Positions 40,027 through 48,683 of a stretch of DNA of 64,000 nucleotides are shown one piece after another (the first letter of the stretch is position 1; each line of letters begins with the position of its first letter). Location of the stretch: positions 1 through 64,000 of the forward strand of contig JANQOE010000023.1 of the NCBI GenBank assembly GCA_028279245.1, written 5' to 3'. This stretch comes from Alphaproteobacteria bacterium (GTDB taxonomy: Bacteria; Pseudomonadota; Alphaproteobacteria; UBA6615). The notes under the pieces are model-generated. The model had not been told where the DNA came from and did no database searches. It was given only the letters and a program-made list of their open reading frames with translations. Position numbers and translations under genes: made by a program.

Positions 40027-40719
40027 TTACGTCTTTTCAGCGTCGAGGGCGTAGCCGGCACCGCGCACCGTGCGAATGACGTCGATCTGACCGTCATTGT
40101 TGAGTGCCTTGCGCAGCCGGCGCACATGCACGTCGACGGTGCGTTCGTCGAGATACTTGTCGCGACCCCAGGCCAAGTCGAGCAGTTGACCGCGGGACAG
40201 CACCCGGCCCGGCCGCTTCATCAACACATGCAATAGACGAAACTCGGTCGGACCCAAGTGAATGGCGCGGGCGCCGCGCTTCACCTTGTGCGTCGCCAGA
40301 TCCATGATGATGTCGCGGTACTGCAGGCGTTCGTCAGGCAGACCGGCGCCGCTGCGCCGCAGGACGGAACGGATGCGGGCGATCAGTTCGCTGGGAGAGA
40401 AAGGCTTGACGATGTAGTCGTCGGCACCGCCCTCGAGACCGCGCACGCGATCCTCTTCCTCGCCGCGCGCGGTGAGCATGATGATCGGTAGTTTCTGATG
40501 AAACGGATCGGCGCGCAGACGGCGGCATACCTCGATGCCCGACAGGCGCGGCAGCATCCAGTCGAGGACGATCAGGTCGGGCTGTTCCAGGTCGATCTGT
40601 TCAAGGGCCGCCACGCCGTCCTGGGCGACACGCGTCCGGTGGCCGGCCTTTTCCAGATTGTAGCGCAGCATCTCGACGAGCGGCGCTTCGTCTTCGACGA
40701 CCAAGATCAGGGGCTTCAT
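40027..40719 (-). CDS. phoB: Phosphate regulon response regulator PhoB
   Basis: This 230-residue OmpR-class regulator has an N-terminal receiver with acidic pocket VVEDEAP, phospho-acceptor Asp in IVLDWMLPRLSG and Lys in YIVKPFSPSEL. A C-terminal winged helix follows (LGPTEFRLLHVLMKRPGRVLSRGQLLDLAWG, DERTVDVHVRRLRKAL). When phosphorylated under phosphate limitation it binds Pho boxes. Its ATG overlaps the phoU stop (ATGA), making it the last gene of the pst operon. Its sensor, phoR, lies at the other end of the locus. Confidence 0.95.
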   Translation of the reverse strand: MKPLILVVEDEAPLVEMLRYNLEKAGHRTRVAQDGVAALEQIDLEQPDLIVLDWMLPRLSGIEVCRRLRADPFHQKLPIIMLTARGEEEDRVRGLEGGADDYIVKPFSPSELIARIRSVLRRSGAGLPDERLQYRDIIMDLATHKVKRGARAIHLGPTEFRLLHVLMKRPGRVLSRGQLLDLAWGRDKYLDERTVDVHVRRLRKALNNDGQIDVIRTVRGAGYALDAEKT

Positions 40720-41432
40720 TCGGATTCTCCGGCGGTAATCACCGTCAAACTCGATGCGTCCCCCTTACGCCGGCGTTCCGCCGGCTCCGCACCGTGGACC
40801 AGGAAATAGACACTTTCGGCGATGTTGGTAACGTGATCGCCAATGCGCTCGATATTCTTTGCGACAAACAGCAGATGGGTGCAGGGCGTGATGTTGCGCG
40901 GGTCTTCCATCATGTAAGTCAGGAGTTCGCGGAACAGGCTGGAATGGAGCCGGTCGACCTCGACATCGCGCGCCCGGACGTCGGCGGCTTTGTCGGCATC
41001 GCGCGCCATGTAGGCATCCAGCACGTTTTGAATCATCGCCTGCACAAGTTCGCCCATGCGCGGGATCAAGTAGGATGCGGGCACCGCCGGCGCCCGTGAT
41101 AGCGCTTCGGTACGGCGGACCAGGCTGGTCGTGCAGCCGCCAATGCGTTCGAGTTGGCTGGAGATCTTGGTCGCGACAATGCAACTGCGCAGGTCGGTCG
41201 GTATTTTGTCCGCGCTCCCAGCGATCCGCAGGGTGTGCTGCTGGATCGATTGGTCGAGGTGGGCAATCTGCCGGGCGCGCCGGCCAATGCCGGCTGCTTG
41301 CAACAGGTCGCGACGCGCCACGACACCGATTGCGTCGGCCAACAAGGCCTCCGCCAGCCCGCCCATCTCGGCGATGAGCGTGTCGATCTCGCGAAGCGCT
41401 GCCTCGACCGCCTGATCCTGTACCGCGTGCAT
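40716..41432 (-). CDS. PhoU-family protein, second copy (downstream of arsC)
   Basis: The protein has 238 residues from ATG 41432 (MHAVQDQ). The track ORF at 41705 is an antisense-type overreach into arsC. It contains two PhoU three-helix bundles with the E/DxxxD-type metal motifs (ARDVEVDRLHSSLFRELLTYM and FVAKNIERIGDHVTNIAESVYF). PhoU restrains PhoR and Pst activity when phosphate is ample. Its first half is clearly more divergent than the PhoU at 41992-42723, and the N-terminal metal motif is weaker, so it may have a specialised role. It overlaps phoB by 4 bp. Confidence 0.9.
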   Translation of the reverse strand: MHAVQDQAVEAALREIDTLIAEMGGLAEALLADAIGVVARRDLLQAAGIGRRARQIAHLDQSIQQHTLRIAGSADKIPTDLRSCIVATKISSQLERIGGCTTSLVRRTEALSRAPAVPASYLIPRMGELVQAMIQNVLDAYMARDADKAADVRARDVEVDRLHSSLFRELLTYMMEDPRNITPCTHLLFVAKNIERIGDHVTNIAESVYFLVHGAEPAERRRKGDASSLTVITAGESE

Positions 41433-41479
41433 TTTGTCAGCCGGCCGATCCGCCGGATGCTGTGCAGCGGCCAAAGACT

Positions 41480-41989
41480 TCAACCCGCATTCTGGAGCGT
41501 AGCCTCGCCCTGACCCATTTCGTCGAGCCGCCGCTGCAGCGCCAAGCGCCCGAGCGAGGCGAGCGGGAGGCTGACGAAGATCTGGAGGCGCCGTTCGATC
41601 TGACCATAGATCTGGGCGAAGTAGGCGTTGGTTTCCGCCGAGCTGCCCTCGAATGCGGCCGGGTCGGGAAAGCCCCAATGCGCGGTCATCGGCTGACCGG
41701 GCCAAACCGGACAGACCTCACCCGCGGCGTTGTCGCACACGGTGAAGACAAACTGCATCTGCGGCGCGTCAGGCTGGGCGAATTCCTCCCAGTTCTTGGA
41801 CCGCAGCTCGCCGGTTGGATAGTTGAACCGCTGGAGCAGGCTCAGTGCGTGCGGATTCACCTGACCGGCCGGATGGCTGCCGGCGCTGAAAGCCTGGAAG
41901 TTAGGACGGCCGATCCGGTTCAGGATGCTTTCGGCCATGATGCTACGGGCGGAGTTGCCTGTGCAGAGGAAGAGGACGTTGTGTGCCAT
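41480..41989 (-). CDS. arsC: Arsenate reductase, thioredoxin-coupled low-MW phosphatase type
   Basis: The 169-residue protein has the LMW-PTP P-loop CTGNSAR (CX5R) at its N-terminus (VLFLCTGNSARSIMAE). Two further redox cysteines lie in FTVCDNAAGEVCPVWPG, the C10/C82/C89 layout of the Staphylococcus pI258-type enzyme, which reduces arsenate to arsenite and is recycled by thioredoxin. It is embedded between two phoU genes in the pst operon (2-bp gap from the first). Arsenate enters through Pst, so co-expression is logical. No ArsR or arsenite efflux gene is nearby. Confidence 0.92.
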   Translation of the reverse strand: MAHNVLFLCTGNSARSIMAESILNRIGRPNFQAFSAGSHPAGQVNPHALSLLQRFNYPTGELRSKNWEEFAQPDAPQMQFVFTVCDNAAGEVCPVWPGQPMTAHWGFPDPAAFEGSSAETNAYFAQIYGQIERRLQIFVSLPLASLGRLALQRRLDEMGQGEATLQNAG

Positions 41990-41991
41990 GG

Positions 41992-42723
41992 CTAGCCGTT
42001 ACCTGCGCCGGCTTCCCGCGGTTCCACGACCATGACGCTCGACAGGTCGTGTTTCGGGCGGTCCTCGTCAATGAAGTCGCCGGTTACTTGGAAATGGATG
42101 CGTTCGGCGATGTTGGTCGCCAGATCGCCAATGCGCTCGATGTTCTTCGCGGTGAAGAGCAGGTGCGTGCATGACGTGATGCGCCGCGGGTCTTCCATCA
42201 TGTGCGTGAGCAACTCGCGAAACACGGCGTCGTAGCTTTCATCGATCTCCACGTCGCGTTCCCAGACCTTGCGCGCCAATTCGATGTCGTGGTCGGCGAA
42301 GGCCTGCATGACGTCGCGCACCATCTCTCGCACCATCTGCGCCATCCGCGGGATGGTGACGATCGGCGTGGTCACGGGCGCTTGGTCGAGGGCAACCGTG
42401 CGCTTGGCGATGTTCTTCGCGTAGTCGCCGATGCGTTCGATATCCGGGGCGATTTTCATAGCTGCCAGCGCGCGGCGGAGGTCATCGGCCATGGGCTGGC
42501 GCAAGGCCATCAAGTTTAACGCGGCGCGGTCAACCTCCGCCTCGAGGGCGTCGATTTCAGCGTCATCAGCGACGACCTTCTTGGCGAGCTTCGTATCGTG
42601 CCTGACGAGCGCGCGAACGGACCCGTCGATCTGCGCTACCGCGAGTTCACCCATTTGCGTAATCAAACCGGTCAGCCGCGCAAGTTCGGCGTCGAACGAA
42701 GTGACGATGTGGCCTTTGTCCAT
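41992..42723 (-). CDS. phoU: Phosphate-transport regulator PhoU
   Basis: The 243-residue protein consists of two tandem three-helix bundles carrying the E/DxxxD motifs (VVADDAEIDALEAEVDRAALNLMA, ERDVEIDESYDAVFRELLTHM and TAKNIERIGDLATNIAERIHF). It matches classical PhoU in length and motifs and follows pstB by 21 bp. It senses Pst transport state and promotes dephosphorylation of PhoB through PhoR. A second PhoU-family gene lies two genes downstream. Confidence 0.95.
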   Translation of the reverse strand: MDKGHIVTSFDAELARLTGLITQMGELAVAQIDGSVRALVRHDTKLAKKVVADDAEIDALEAEVDRAALNLMALRQPMADDLRRALAAMKIAPDIERIGDYAKNIAKRTVALDQAPVTTPIVTIPRMAQMVREMVRDVMQAFADHDIELARKVWERDVEIDESYDAVFRELLTHMMEDPRRITSCTHLLFTAKNIERIGDLATNIAERIHFQVTGDFIDEDRPKHDLSSVMVVEPREAGAGNG

Positions 42724-42744
42724 GGCCGCCTCCGATTGCTGGGC

Positions 42745-43566
42745 CTAGCCGAAGCGGCCCGTAATGTAGTCCTGCGTGCGTTCGTCGCGCGGCGCGGTGA
42801 AGATCTGCTCCGTCTCGCCTTCCTCGACGAGGATGCCGAGGTGGAAGAACGCCGTCTTCTGGCTGACCCGCGCGGCCTGCTGCATCGAGTGGGTGACGAT
42901 GACGATGGTATATTCCTGCCGCAGTTCGTCGATCAGTTCCTCAATCCGCGCGGTGGCAATCGGATCGAGCGCAGAACACGGTTCGTCCATCAAAATGACT
43001 TCAGGTTGCACGGCAATGGCCCGCGCGATGCAGAGCCGCTGCTGTTGCCCGCCGGAGAGGCCGGTGCCCGGCTCATCCAACCGGTCCTTCACCTCGTCCC
43101 ACAAGCCGGCGCGGCGCAGGCTTCTTTCGACAATCGCGTCGAAGTCGGCCTTGGTGGTCGCCAGTCCGTGGATGCGCGGTGCATAGGTGATGTTATCGGC
43201 GATCGACTTCGGGAACGGGTTCGGTTTCTGGAATACCATGCCGACGCGCGCCCGCAACTGCACCACGTCGAGGGCATCGGACAAGATCTCGACTCCATCC
43301 AGCTTGATATTGCCGGCGACGCGGCAGCCTTCGATGGTGTCGTTCATGCGGTTGAGGCAACGCAGGAACGTCGACTTGCCGCAGCCAGACGGCCCGATGA
43401 GCGACGTGACGGAGTGGGAGGCGATATCCAGGTCGACATCGAATAGCGCCTGCTTCTCCCCGTAAAAGACGCTGACACGCTCGGCGGCGATGCGGATCGC
43501 CTGCGGGATATCGTCGTTAGCCACCGGGACGCCTTCCGTTGTCTGGGTCTCCGCCAGATTTGCCAT
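42745..43566 (-). CDS. pstB: Phosphate ABC transporter ATPase PstB
   Basis: This 273-residue ABC ATPase has Walker [20 protein letters not shown], the PstB-typical signature [16 protein letters not shown], Walker [24 protein letters not shown] and the H-loop THSMQQA. It powers the PstCA channel. It begins immediately after the pstA stop codon and precedes phoU by 21 bp. Confidence 0.97.
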   Translation of the reverse strand: MANLAETQTTEGVPVANDDIPQAIRIAAERVSVFYGEKQALFDVDLDIASHSVTSLIGPSGCGKSTFLRCLNRMNDTIEGCRVAGNIKLDGVEILSDALDVVQLRARVGMVFQKPNPFPKSIADNITYAPRIHGLATTKADFDAIVERSLRRAGLWDEVKDRLDEPGTGLSGGQQQRLCIARAIAVQPEVILMDEPCSALDPIATARIEELIDELRQEYTIVIVTHSMQQAARVSQKTAFFHLGILVEEGETEQIFTAPRDERTQDYITGRFG

Positions 43567-44871
43567 CTACCACCGCCTTTCGAAGCGTTTACGCAACAAC
43601 ACCGCCAAGAGGTTCATGGTGATCAGGAACGCCAGCAAGACCATGATGGCGGCGGAGGTCTTCTCAACAAAACCACGTTCCGGGGCGTCCGCCCAGAGGA
43701 AGATTTGCACCGGCAGCACGGTCGCCGGGTCGGTGAAGCTGCCAGGGACGTCGACGATAAAGGCGACCATGCCGATCATCAGCAGCGGCGCGGTCTCACC
43801 AAGGGCCTGGGCCATGCCGATGATCGTGCCCGTCAGCATGCCCGGCAGGGCCAGGGGCAAGACGTGGTGGGTGACCGTTTGCAGGGGTGACGCGCCCATC
43901 CCTAGGGCCGCTTCACGAATAGAGGGAGGCACGGCTTTGAGCGAGGCCCGGCCGGCGATGATGATCGTCGGCAGGGTCATCAAAGCGAGCACAATGCCAC
44001 CGACTAGAGGCGCCGAGCGAGGAAGACCGAAGAGGTTCAGCAGAACGGCCAGGCCGAGCAGACCAAAAACGATCGACGGCACCGCCGCCAGATTGTTGAT
44101 GTTCACCTCAATCAAGTCGGTCCAACGGTTTTTCGGGGCGAATTCCTCGAGATAGACCGCGGCCATCACACCGACGGGAAACGCCAGCAATAGCGTGACG
44201 ATGAGGGTGAAGAACGAGCCGACCACGGCGCCGCGAATACCGGCCTGTTCGGGTTCGCGGCTGTCGGCGGAGCTGAAGAAGGTCCCGTTGAACCGTTTTT
44301 CAACACGGCCGTTGGCGGCGAGTTGATCGAACCAGGAGACCTGGTTGTCGTTTACCCGGCGGTCACTCTCCGGCACATCGCGAGGGATCTGACCCTTGTT
44401 GAAGCTGTCGAAGTCGGCGCCGGCTTTCACCCAGATGGTCTGGGTGGTGCCCATCCAATCCAGGTTCTCCAGCAGGGCCGCACGCACGGTGGACGGCGCG
44501 CCGACACTAATGAGCTTATTCAGATCGCGCCGGTCGGTGCGCCCGGACACGTCCGGGAAGTAGGCGCGGAGCGCGTTGCGGGTCAGACCCTGGAAGTTGG
44601 CGCGGCCGATCACCGCGGGATCGCCGGTTCCGTCCGGATCCACTTCGGCTGGGTCGAAGGTGACGTCGATAGCGACTTCCGTCGCGATGAACGCGGTGTA
44701 GCCATTGCTGACGATGGTGATCAGCATGATCGCCAGCATGCCGAGGGCGACACAGATCGCCGCCAAGCCGATCCGCCGAAACCGGCGTTCCTGCCGATAG
44801 CGCCGCTCGATACGAGCCGCGGAGTCGGCGTCGGCGAGCGGACGCGGCACGGTGGTGGCGATATCAGTCAT
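43567..44871 (-). CDS. pstA: Phosphate ABC transporter permease PstA
   Basis: The 434-residue protein has six core membrane helices in its C-terminal half and the EAA loop IREAALGMGASPLQTVTHHVLPLALPG. The N-terminal ~190 residues are an extended periplasmic domain of the DUF3333 type (YTAFIATEVAIDVTFDPAEV and so on), common in alphaproteobacterial PstA. It overlaps pstC by 8 bp and abuts pstB. Confidence 0.94.
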   Translation of the reverse strand: MTDIATTVPRPLADADSAARIERRYRQERRFRRIGLAAICVALGMLAIMLITIVSNGYTAFIATEVAIDVTFDPAEVDPDGTGDPAVIGRANFQGLTRNALRAYFPDVSGRTDRRDLNKLISVGAPSTVRAALLENLDWMGTTQTIWVKAGADFDSFNKGQIPRDVPESDRRVNDNQVSWFDQLAANGRVEKRFNGTFFSSADSREPEQAGIRGAVVGSFFTLIVTLLLAFPVGVMAAVYLEEFAPKNRWTDLIEVNINNLAAVPSIVFGLLGLAVLLNLFGLPRSAPLVGGIVLALMTLPTIIIAGRASLKAVPPSIREAALGMGASPLQTVTHHVLPLALPGMLTGTIIGMAQALGETAPLLMIGMVAFIVDVPGSFTDPATVLPVQIFLWADAPERGFVEKTSAAIMVLLAFLITMNLLAVLLRKRFERRW

Positions 44872-46243
44872 ATTTCTCCCGGTATTTCCGCACGACCCGC
44901 AACGCGATCACGTTCAAGCCGAGGGTCACAACAAAGAGCACGAGACCCAGTGCAAACGCCGCCAGTGTCTTGGCGCTGTCGAACTCCTGATCGCCGGTCA
45001 ACAGCGTGACGATCTGCACCGTCACGGTGGTCACCGCCTGCAATGGATTCGCCGTGAGGTTCGCAGCCAAACCGGCGGCCATAACAACAATCATGGTTTC
45101 GCCGATGGCGCGGCTGACGGCGAGCAGAATACTGCCGACGATACCGGGCAGTGCCGCCGGGATGATGACCTGACGGATCGTCTCCGAATGGGTCGCCCCG
45201 AGCGCGAAGGAGCCGTCGCGCATTGCCTGCGGCACAGCGTTGATCACATCATCCGACAGGGAGGAGACGAACGGGATGATCATGATGCCCATGACCACGC
45301 CGGCGGCGAGAGCGCTTTCCGACGCCACGCCCAAACCGACTGACTCGCCCAATCCGCGGAAGAACGGGGCAATCGTCAAAGCGGCGAAGAAGCCGTAGAC
45401 GACCGTCGGAATGCCGGCGAGGATTTCCAGGATTGGCTTGACGATCGCGCGGAACCGCCGCGACGCATATTCCGACATGTAGATTGCCGACATCAGGCCG
45501 ATCGGCACGGCCACCGTCATGGCGATAATGGTGATGAGAAACGTACCAGCGAACACCGGGATGGCGCCGAAGGCGCCGGAGGATCCGACCTGGTCGGCGC
45601 GCAAGGCGGTCTGCGGGCTCCACTGCAGCCCGAACAGGAACTCGGTGATCGGGACCTTGCCGAAGAAGCGCAGTGCCTCGAACAACAGGGAGACGACGAT
45701 GCCAACCGTGGTGAGAATGGCGATGGTCGAAGCGACGATCAGGACGATCTTGATGACGCGCTCAACTGCCGGCCTGGCACGGAACGTCGGATTGACGAGG
45801 CGGCGCCCGTAAGAAAGGCCGCCGATCGCCGCAGCGATGGCGACGACCGCCCAAAGCGCGGTGCTGATGTTGCGCCAGGTTGAATAACGCTCGGCCGCCT
45901 CGGTCATGGCCGCATCCGGCTCACGGCTGAGGATCCCGCCCGAGGCCAGACTACGAATGTCGTTGAGCAACAGGTTGAGTTGGGTTTCCGACAGGGCGCG
46001 CGCCGTGTCGCCCAGGCCGGACAGGGTGATTGACCGCAGGAACTGGGGTTCCAGCACCTGCCAGAGGAAGACCATCAGGAATGCTGGAATCCCACACCAC
46101 AGCGCCACATAGGCGCCGTAGTAACTGGGCAGCGAGTGCATGTCCTTGACGCTGCTGCCGCTGGCGAGAACGCGCTGCCGCCCCAGGCGGTACGACAGCA
46201 TGGTCAGCACCAACAACACTGCCGTCAGCAGAGTGAACGTCAT
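44864..46243 (-). CDS. pstC: Phosphate ABC transporter permease PstC
   Basis: The protein has 459 residues from ATG 46243 (MTFTLLTAV). The track start at 46429 lies inside pstS and is rejected. An extra N-terminal membrane region and a ~100-residue periplasmic loop precede the six-helix core. The EAA loop is QAMRDGSFALGATHSETIRQVIIPAALPGI. It forms the channel with PstA. Long N-terminal extensions of PstC and PstA occur together in this group. A perfect hairpin separates the gene from pstS. Confidence 0.94.
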   Translation of the reverse strand: MTFTLLTAVLLVLTMLSYRLGRQRVLASGSSVKDMHSLPSYYGAYVALWCGIPAFLMVFLWQVLEPQFLRSITLSGLGDTARALSETQLNLLLNDIRSLASGGILSREPDAAMTEAAERYSTWRNISTALWAVVAIAAAIGGLSYGRRLVNPTFRARPAVERVIKIVLIVASTIAILTTVGIVVSLLFEALRFFGKVPITEFLFGLQWSPQTALRADQVGSSGAFGAIPVFAGTFLITIIAMTVAVPIGLMSAIYMSEYASRRFRAIVKPILEILAGIPTVVYGFFAALTIAPFFRGLGESVGLGVASESALAAGVVMGIMIIPFVSSLSDDVINAVPQAMRDGSFALGATHSETIRQVIIPAALPGIVGSILLAVSRAIGETMIVVMAAGLAANLTANPLQAVTTVTVQIVTLLTGDQEFDSAKTLAAFALGLVLFVVTLGLNVIALRVVRKYREKYD

Positions 46244-46269
46244 TGCAGTCCCCGCCCTCTCGTAGGCTC

Positions 46270-46301
46270 GGGCGGAACCGCCGGTAGCAGCGGTTCCGCC
46301 C
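46270..46301 (-). promoter_or_regulatory. Perfect 12-bp-stem hairpin between pstS and pstC
   Basis: GGGCGGAACCGC pairs with GCGGTTCCGCCC around an 8-nt loop, in the gap just after the pstS stop codon. It has no T-run. It probably stabilises the pstS message and limits expression of the downstream genes. Confidence 0.6.
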
Positions 46302-46320
46302 GTCCGGTCGCTTTGGTTCT

Positions 46321-47337
46321 TTACAGAGCCAACGGCGCGAGGGATTGCGCCGCGTTGCCAACCGCCTGGCGGTCCGCGTCGGGCAGCGGAATCAGGCCTT
46401 TGTCGACGAGGTAACCGTCCTCGCCCCAAGCACCTTCGCTGGTGAACTCATTGACGAACTCCTGAATGCCAGGAACGACGCCGACATGCTCACCCTTGAC
46501 ATAGAAGTATAGGGAGCGGGAGACACCGTAGTCGCCAGCCGCAATGTTCTCGAAGGTTGGATCGACACCGTCGATGTTCGAGCCCTGCAGCTTGTCGGAG
46601 TTCTGGTCGAGGAAGCTGAAGCCGAAGATGCCGAACGCGCCCGGGTTGGCATCGAGCTTCTGCACGATCAGGTTGTCGTTCTCGCCGGCTTCGACAAACG
46701 CGCCATCCTCGCGGATGAAATGGCAGGCGCTGTCCTCAAGGCCGAGTTCGGCAGCGCCGTCGACTTGGTCGCAGCCGCCTTCCATGGCGAGTTCGACGAA
46801 CGCATCGCGCGTGCCGGAGGTCGGCGGCGGACCGAGCACTTCGATCTTGCTGTTCGGCAGCGACGGGTCGATGTCGCTCCAGTTCACATAGGGGTTCTCA
46901 ACGAGGGCACCGTCGACCGGCACTTCCTTGGCGAGGGCGAGAAAGAGCTGACCCTTGGTCAAGGCCATCTGATCAGCGGATTTCGAGTTGGCCAATACGA
47001 TGCCGTCGAAGCCCACTTTCACTTCCGTGATGGTGATGCCGTTCTGGGTGCAAGTCTCGAATTCGGAGGATTTGATACGGCGCGAAGCGTTGGTGATGTC
47101 CGGATGCTCCAAGCCGACACCTGAGCAGAACAGCTTCAAGCCGCCGCCAGAGCCGGTGCTCTCCACAACCGGGGTCTTGAAGTCAGTGGTGCGGCCGAAG
47201 TTCTCGGCGACCGCCGTTGCGAACGGGAAAACCGTCGACGAACCGACGATCCGGATCTGGTCCCGGGACTGAGCCTCCGCGGCGCCAACCACCGCCACGC
47301 TGGCCAGCAGGCCGAGCGTAAGTGTCTTTGTTCTCAT
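46321..47337 (-). CDS. pstS: Periplasmic phosphate-binding protein PstS
   Basis: The 338-residue protein has a signal peptide (LTLGLLASVAVVGAAEAQS) and the phosphate-binding elements IRIVGSSTVFPFA, ESTGSGGGLKLFCSG and PPPTSGTRDAFVELA, whose backbone and Ser/Thr/Arg side chains hold the anion. It delivers phosphate to PstCA. It is the first gene of the pst operon and is preceded by a candidate Pho box. The first part of the protein resembles the larger alphaproteobacterial PstS subgroup with extra cysteines (CTQNG, GGCDQV, SACHF). Confidence 0.95.
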   Translation of the reverse strand: MRTKTLTLGLLASVAVVGAAEAQSRDQIRIVGSSTVFPFATAVAENFGRTTDFKTPVVESTGSGGGLKLFCSGVGLEHPDITNASRRIKSSEFETCTQNGITITEVKVGFDGIVLANSKSADQMALTKGQLFLALAKEVPVDGALVENPYVNWSDIDPSLPNSKIEVLGPPPTSGTRDAFVELAMEGGCDQVDGAAELGLEDSACHFIREDGAFVEAGENDNLIVQKLDANPGAFGIFGFSFLDQNSDKLQGSNIDGVDPTFENIAAGDYGVSRSLYFYVKGEHVGVVPGIQEFVNEFTSEGAWGEDGYLVDKGLIPLPDADRQAVGNAAQSLAPLAL

Positions 47338-47401
47338 TGCGTCCTCTAATAAATGAATCTCGACCGGCGGTTAGCCGGATAGTCCGACGGTAAGACCGCG
47401 C

Positions 47402-47430
47402 ACTGACGGTTGTATGTCACTTGTGTGACG
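47402..47430 (-). promoter_or_regulatory. Candidate Pho box upstream of pstS
   Basis: On the minus strand three 7-mers (CGTCACA, GTGACAT, CCGTCAG) repeat at roughly 11-bp spacing, each matching the PhoB half-site CTGTCAT at about 5 of 7 positions. They end about 65 bp before the pstS start codon. The rest of the 209-bp phoR-pstS gap is AT-rich and contains no gene. Confidence 0.55.
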
Positions 47431-47546
47431 CTATTATTACAGTCCGTTGGCCATCTTTTTATTTATTTACAACTACTTATTGGCCTCTCATCACGACCGC
47501 AAACGACAGTGACATGTTGTTCCTGTCAACAAAGTCTGCCCCAGGT

Positions 47547-48614
47547 CTAGGTGGCCGCGTACTGCGGCAGGACCACCGTAAAGGTCGTGCCGGCGCCGAC
47601 TTCGCTGTCGACGGTCAGGTATCCACGGTGGCGGCTGACAATGTGTTTGACGATCGCCAGCCCCAAGCCGGTGCCGCCGAGGCTGCGGGAGCGGCCCTTA
47701 TCGACCCGATAGAAGCGTTCGGTCAGGCGTGGCAGATGTTCCGGGGCGATCCCCTCGCCATGATCGCGGATGGCAACCGCCACTCCGACCCCGCCGGTTT
47801 CGCGCATGCGCGGGAGCGGCTGTAGGCTGATCTCGACGGCTGAACCTTCGCGACCGTACTTCACGGCGTTGTCCACCAGGTTTTGGAAGACCTGGCGCAG
47901 TTGATCGACGTCGCCGGCCACCGGCTGCAGGCCGGCGGCGACATCCATCTCGATCGCCATTTCCTTGCGTTGCGCCGCGCCGGCCAGCGTGTCGACCGTG
48001 CTGGCTATGACCGGTTCCAGATCAACCGGCTCGCTGGGCGGCACATGTTCATTGATCTCGACGCGGCTGAGCGACAGCAGGTCGTCAATCAGATTGGCCA
48101 TGCGCGCCGCCTCGCCCTCCATAATGTCGAGGAAGCGTTCCTGCACCGCCGGATCGTCGCGCGCCGGGCCCTTCAGGGTTTCGATAAAGCCAAGGACCGA
48201 CGACAGGGGCGAACGCAATTCGTGGCTGACGTTGGCAACCAGGTCGGCCCGGATTTCCTCGGCCCGGGTGGCGACGGTGATGTCGCGAAACAGCAGCATC
48301 AGCAGCGGTGCGGCGGCACCGTGCCGCAACGGGGTGACCGACAAACCAAAGGTGCGGCGCACCGGCGCCGCCAGTTCGATCACCGTTTCCGGACACTCCC
48401 CGGCGGACAGCATCTCGTCGGCGGCGCGCAAGACGTCGGGGTGGCGGACGGTCTGGGCCAGGTCTCGGCCGAGGCCAGTTGCGCCGAAGGTGTCAGTCGC
48501 CGCAGCGTTCGCCGCAACCAGGTTGCGGCCGGTATCGACAATCAGCACAGGGTCGGGGATGGCTTCCAGCAGTTCCGCCGCATGCGGCAGATCCGCGACA
48601 TCCGCATCCGTCAC
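47547..48614 (-). CDS. phoR: PhoR-like sensor histidine kinase without membrane segment
   Basis: The 355-residue protein has a PAS domain (~10-110; AIPDPVLIVDTGRNLVAANAA), a HisKA domain with NVSHELRSPLSSVLGFIETL, and a HATPase domain (NLVDNAVKYG, DHGEGI, GTGLGLAIVKHI). Position and sequence type mark it as PhoR, but it lacks the usual N-terminal transmembrane helices. It must therefore be recruited to Pst/PhoU by protein contacts. The start is GTG 48614. An AGGAAGG lies a little farther upstream, so the exact start is uncertain, but no membrane segment is encoded there. It lies upstream of pstS, read in the same direction. Confidence 0.9.
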   Translation of the reverse strand: MTDADVADLPHAAELLEAIPDPVLIVDTGRNLVAANAAATDTFGATGLGRDLAQTVRHPDVLRAADEMLSAGECPETVIELAAPVRRTFGLSVTPLRHGAAAPLLMLLFRDITVATRAEEIRADLVANVSHELRSPLSSVLGFIETLKGPARDDPAVQERFLDIMEGEAARMANLIDDLLSLSRVEINEHVPPSEPVDLEPVIASTVDTLAGAAQRKEMAIEMDVAAGLQPVAGDVDQLRQVFQNLVDNAVKYGREGSAVEISLQPLPRMRETGGVGVAVAIRDHGEGIAPEHLPRLTERFYRVDKGRSRSLGGTGLGLAIVKHIVSRHRGYLTVDSEVGAGTTFTVVLPQYAAT

Positions 48615-48683
48615 GCGTGTTGGCCCGATATCACGGCGCCTTCCTAGCAGCTGGCGGTGCCAGAGTCTCGATGGCGGGCGGGA

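Noticed and set aside
47495-47535. Second Pho-box-like sequence near the phoR stop codon
   Set aside because: The spacing of the half-sites is 3 bp rather than 4, and the match is weaker. I could not support it.
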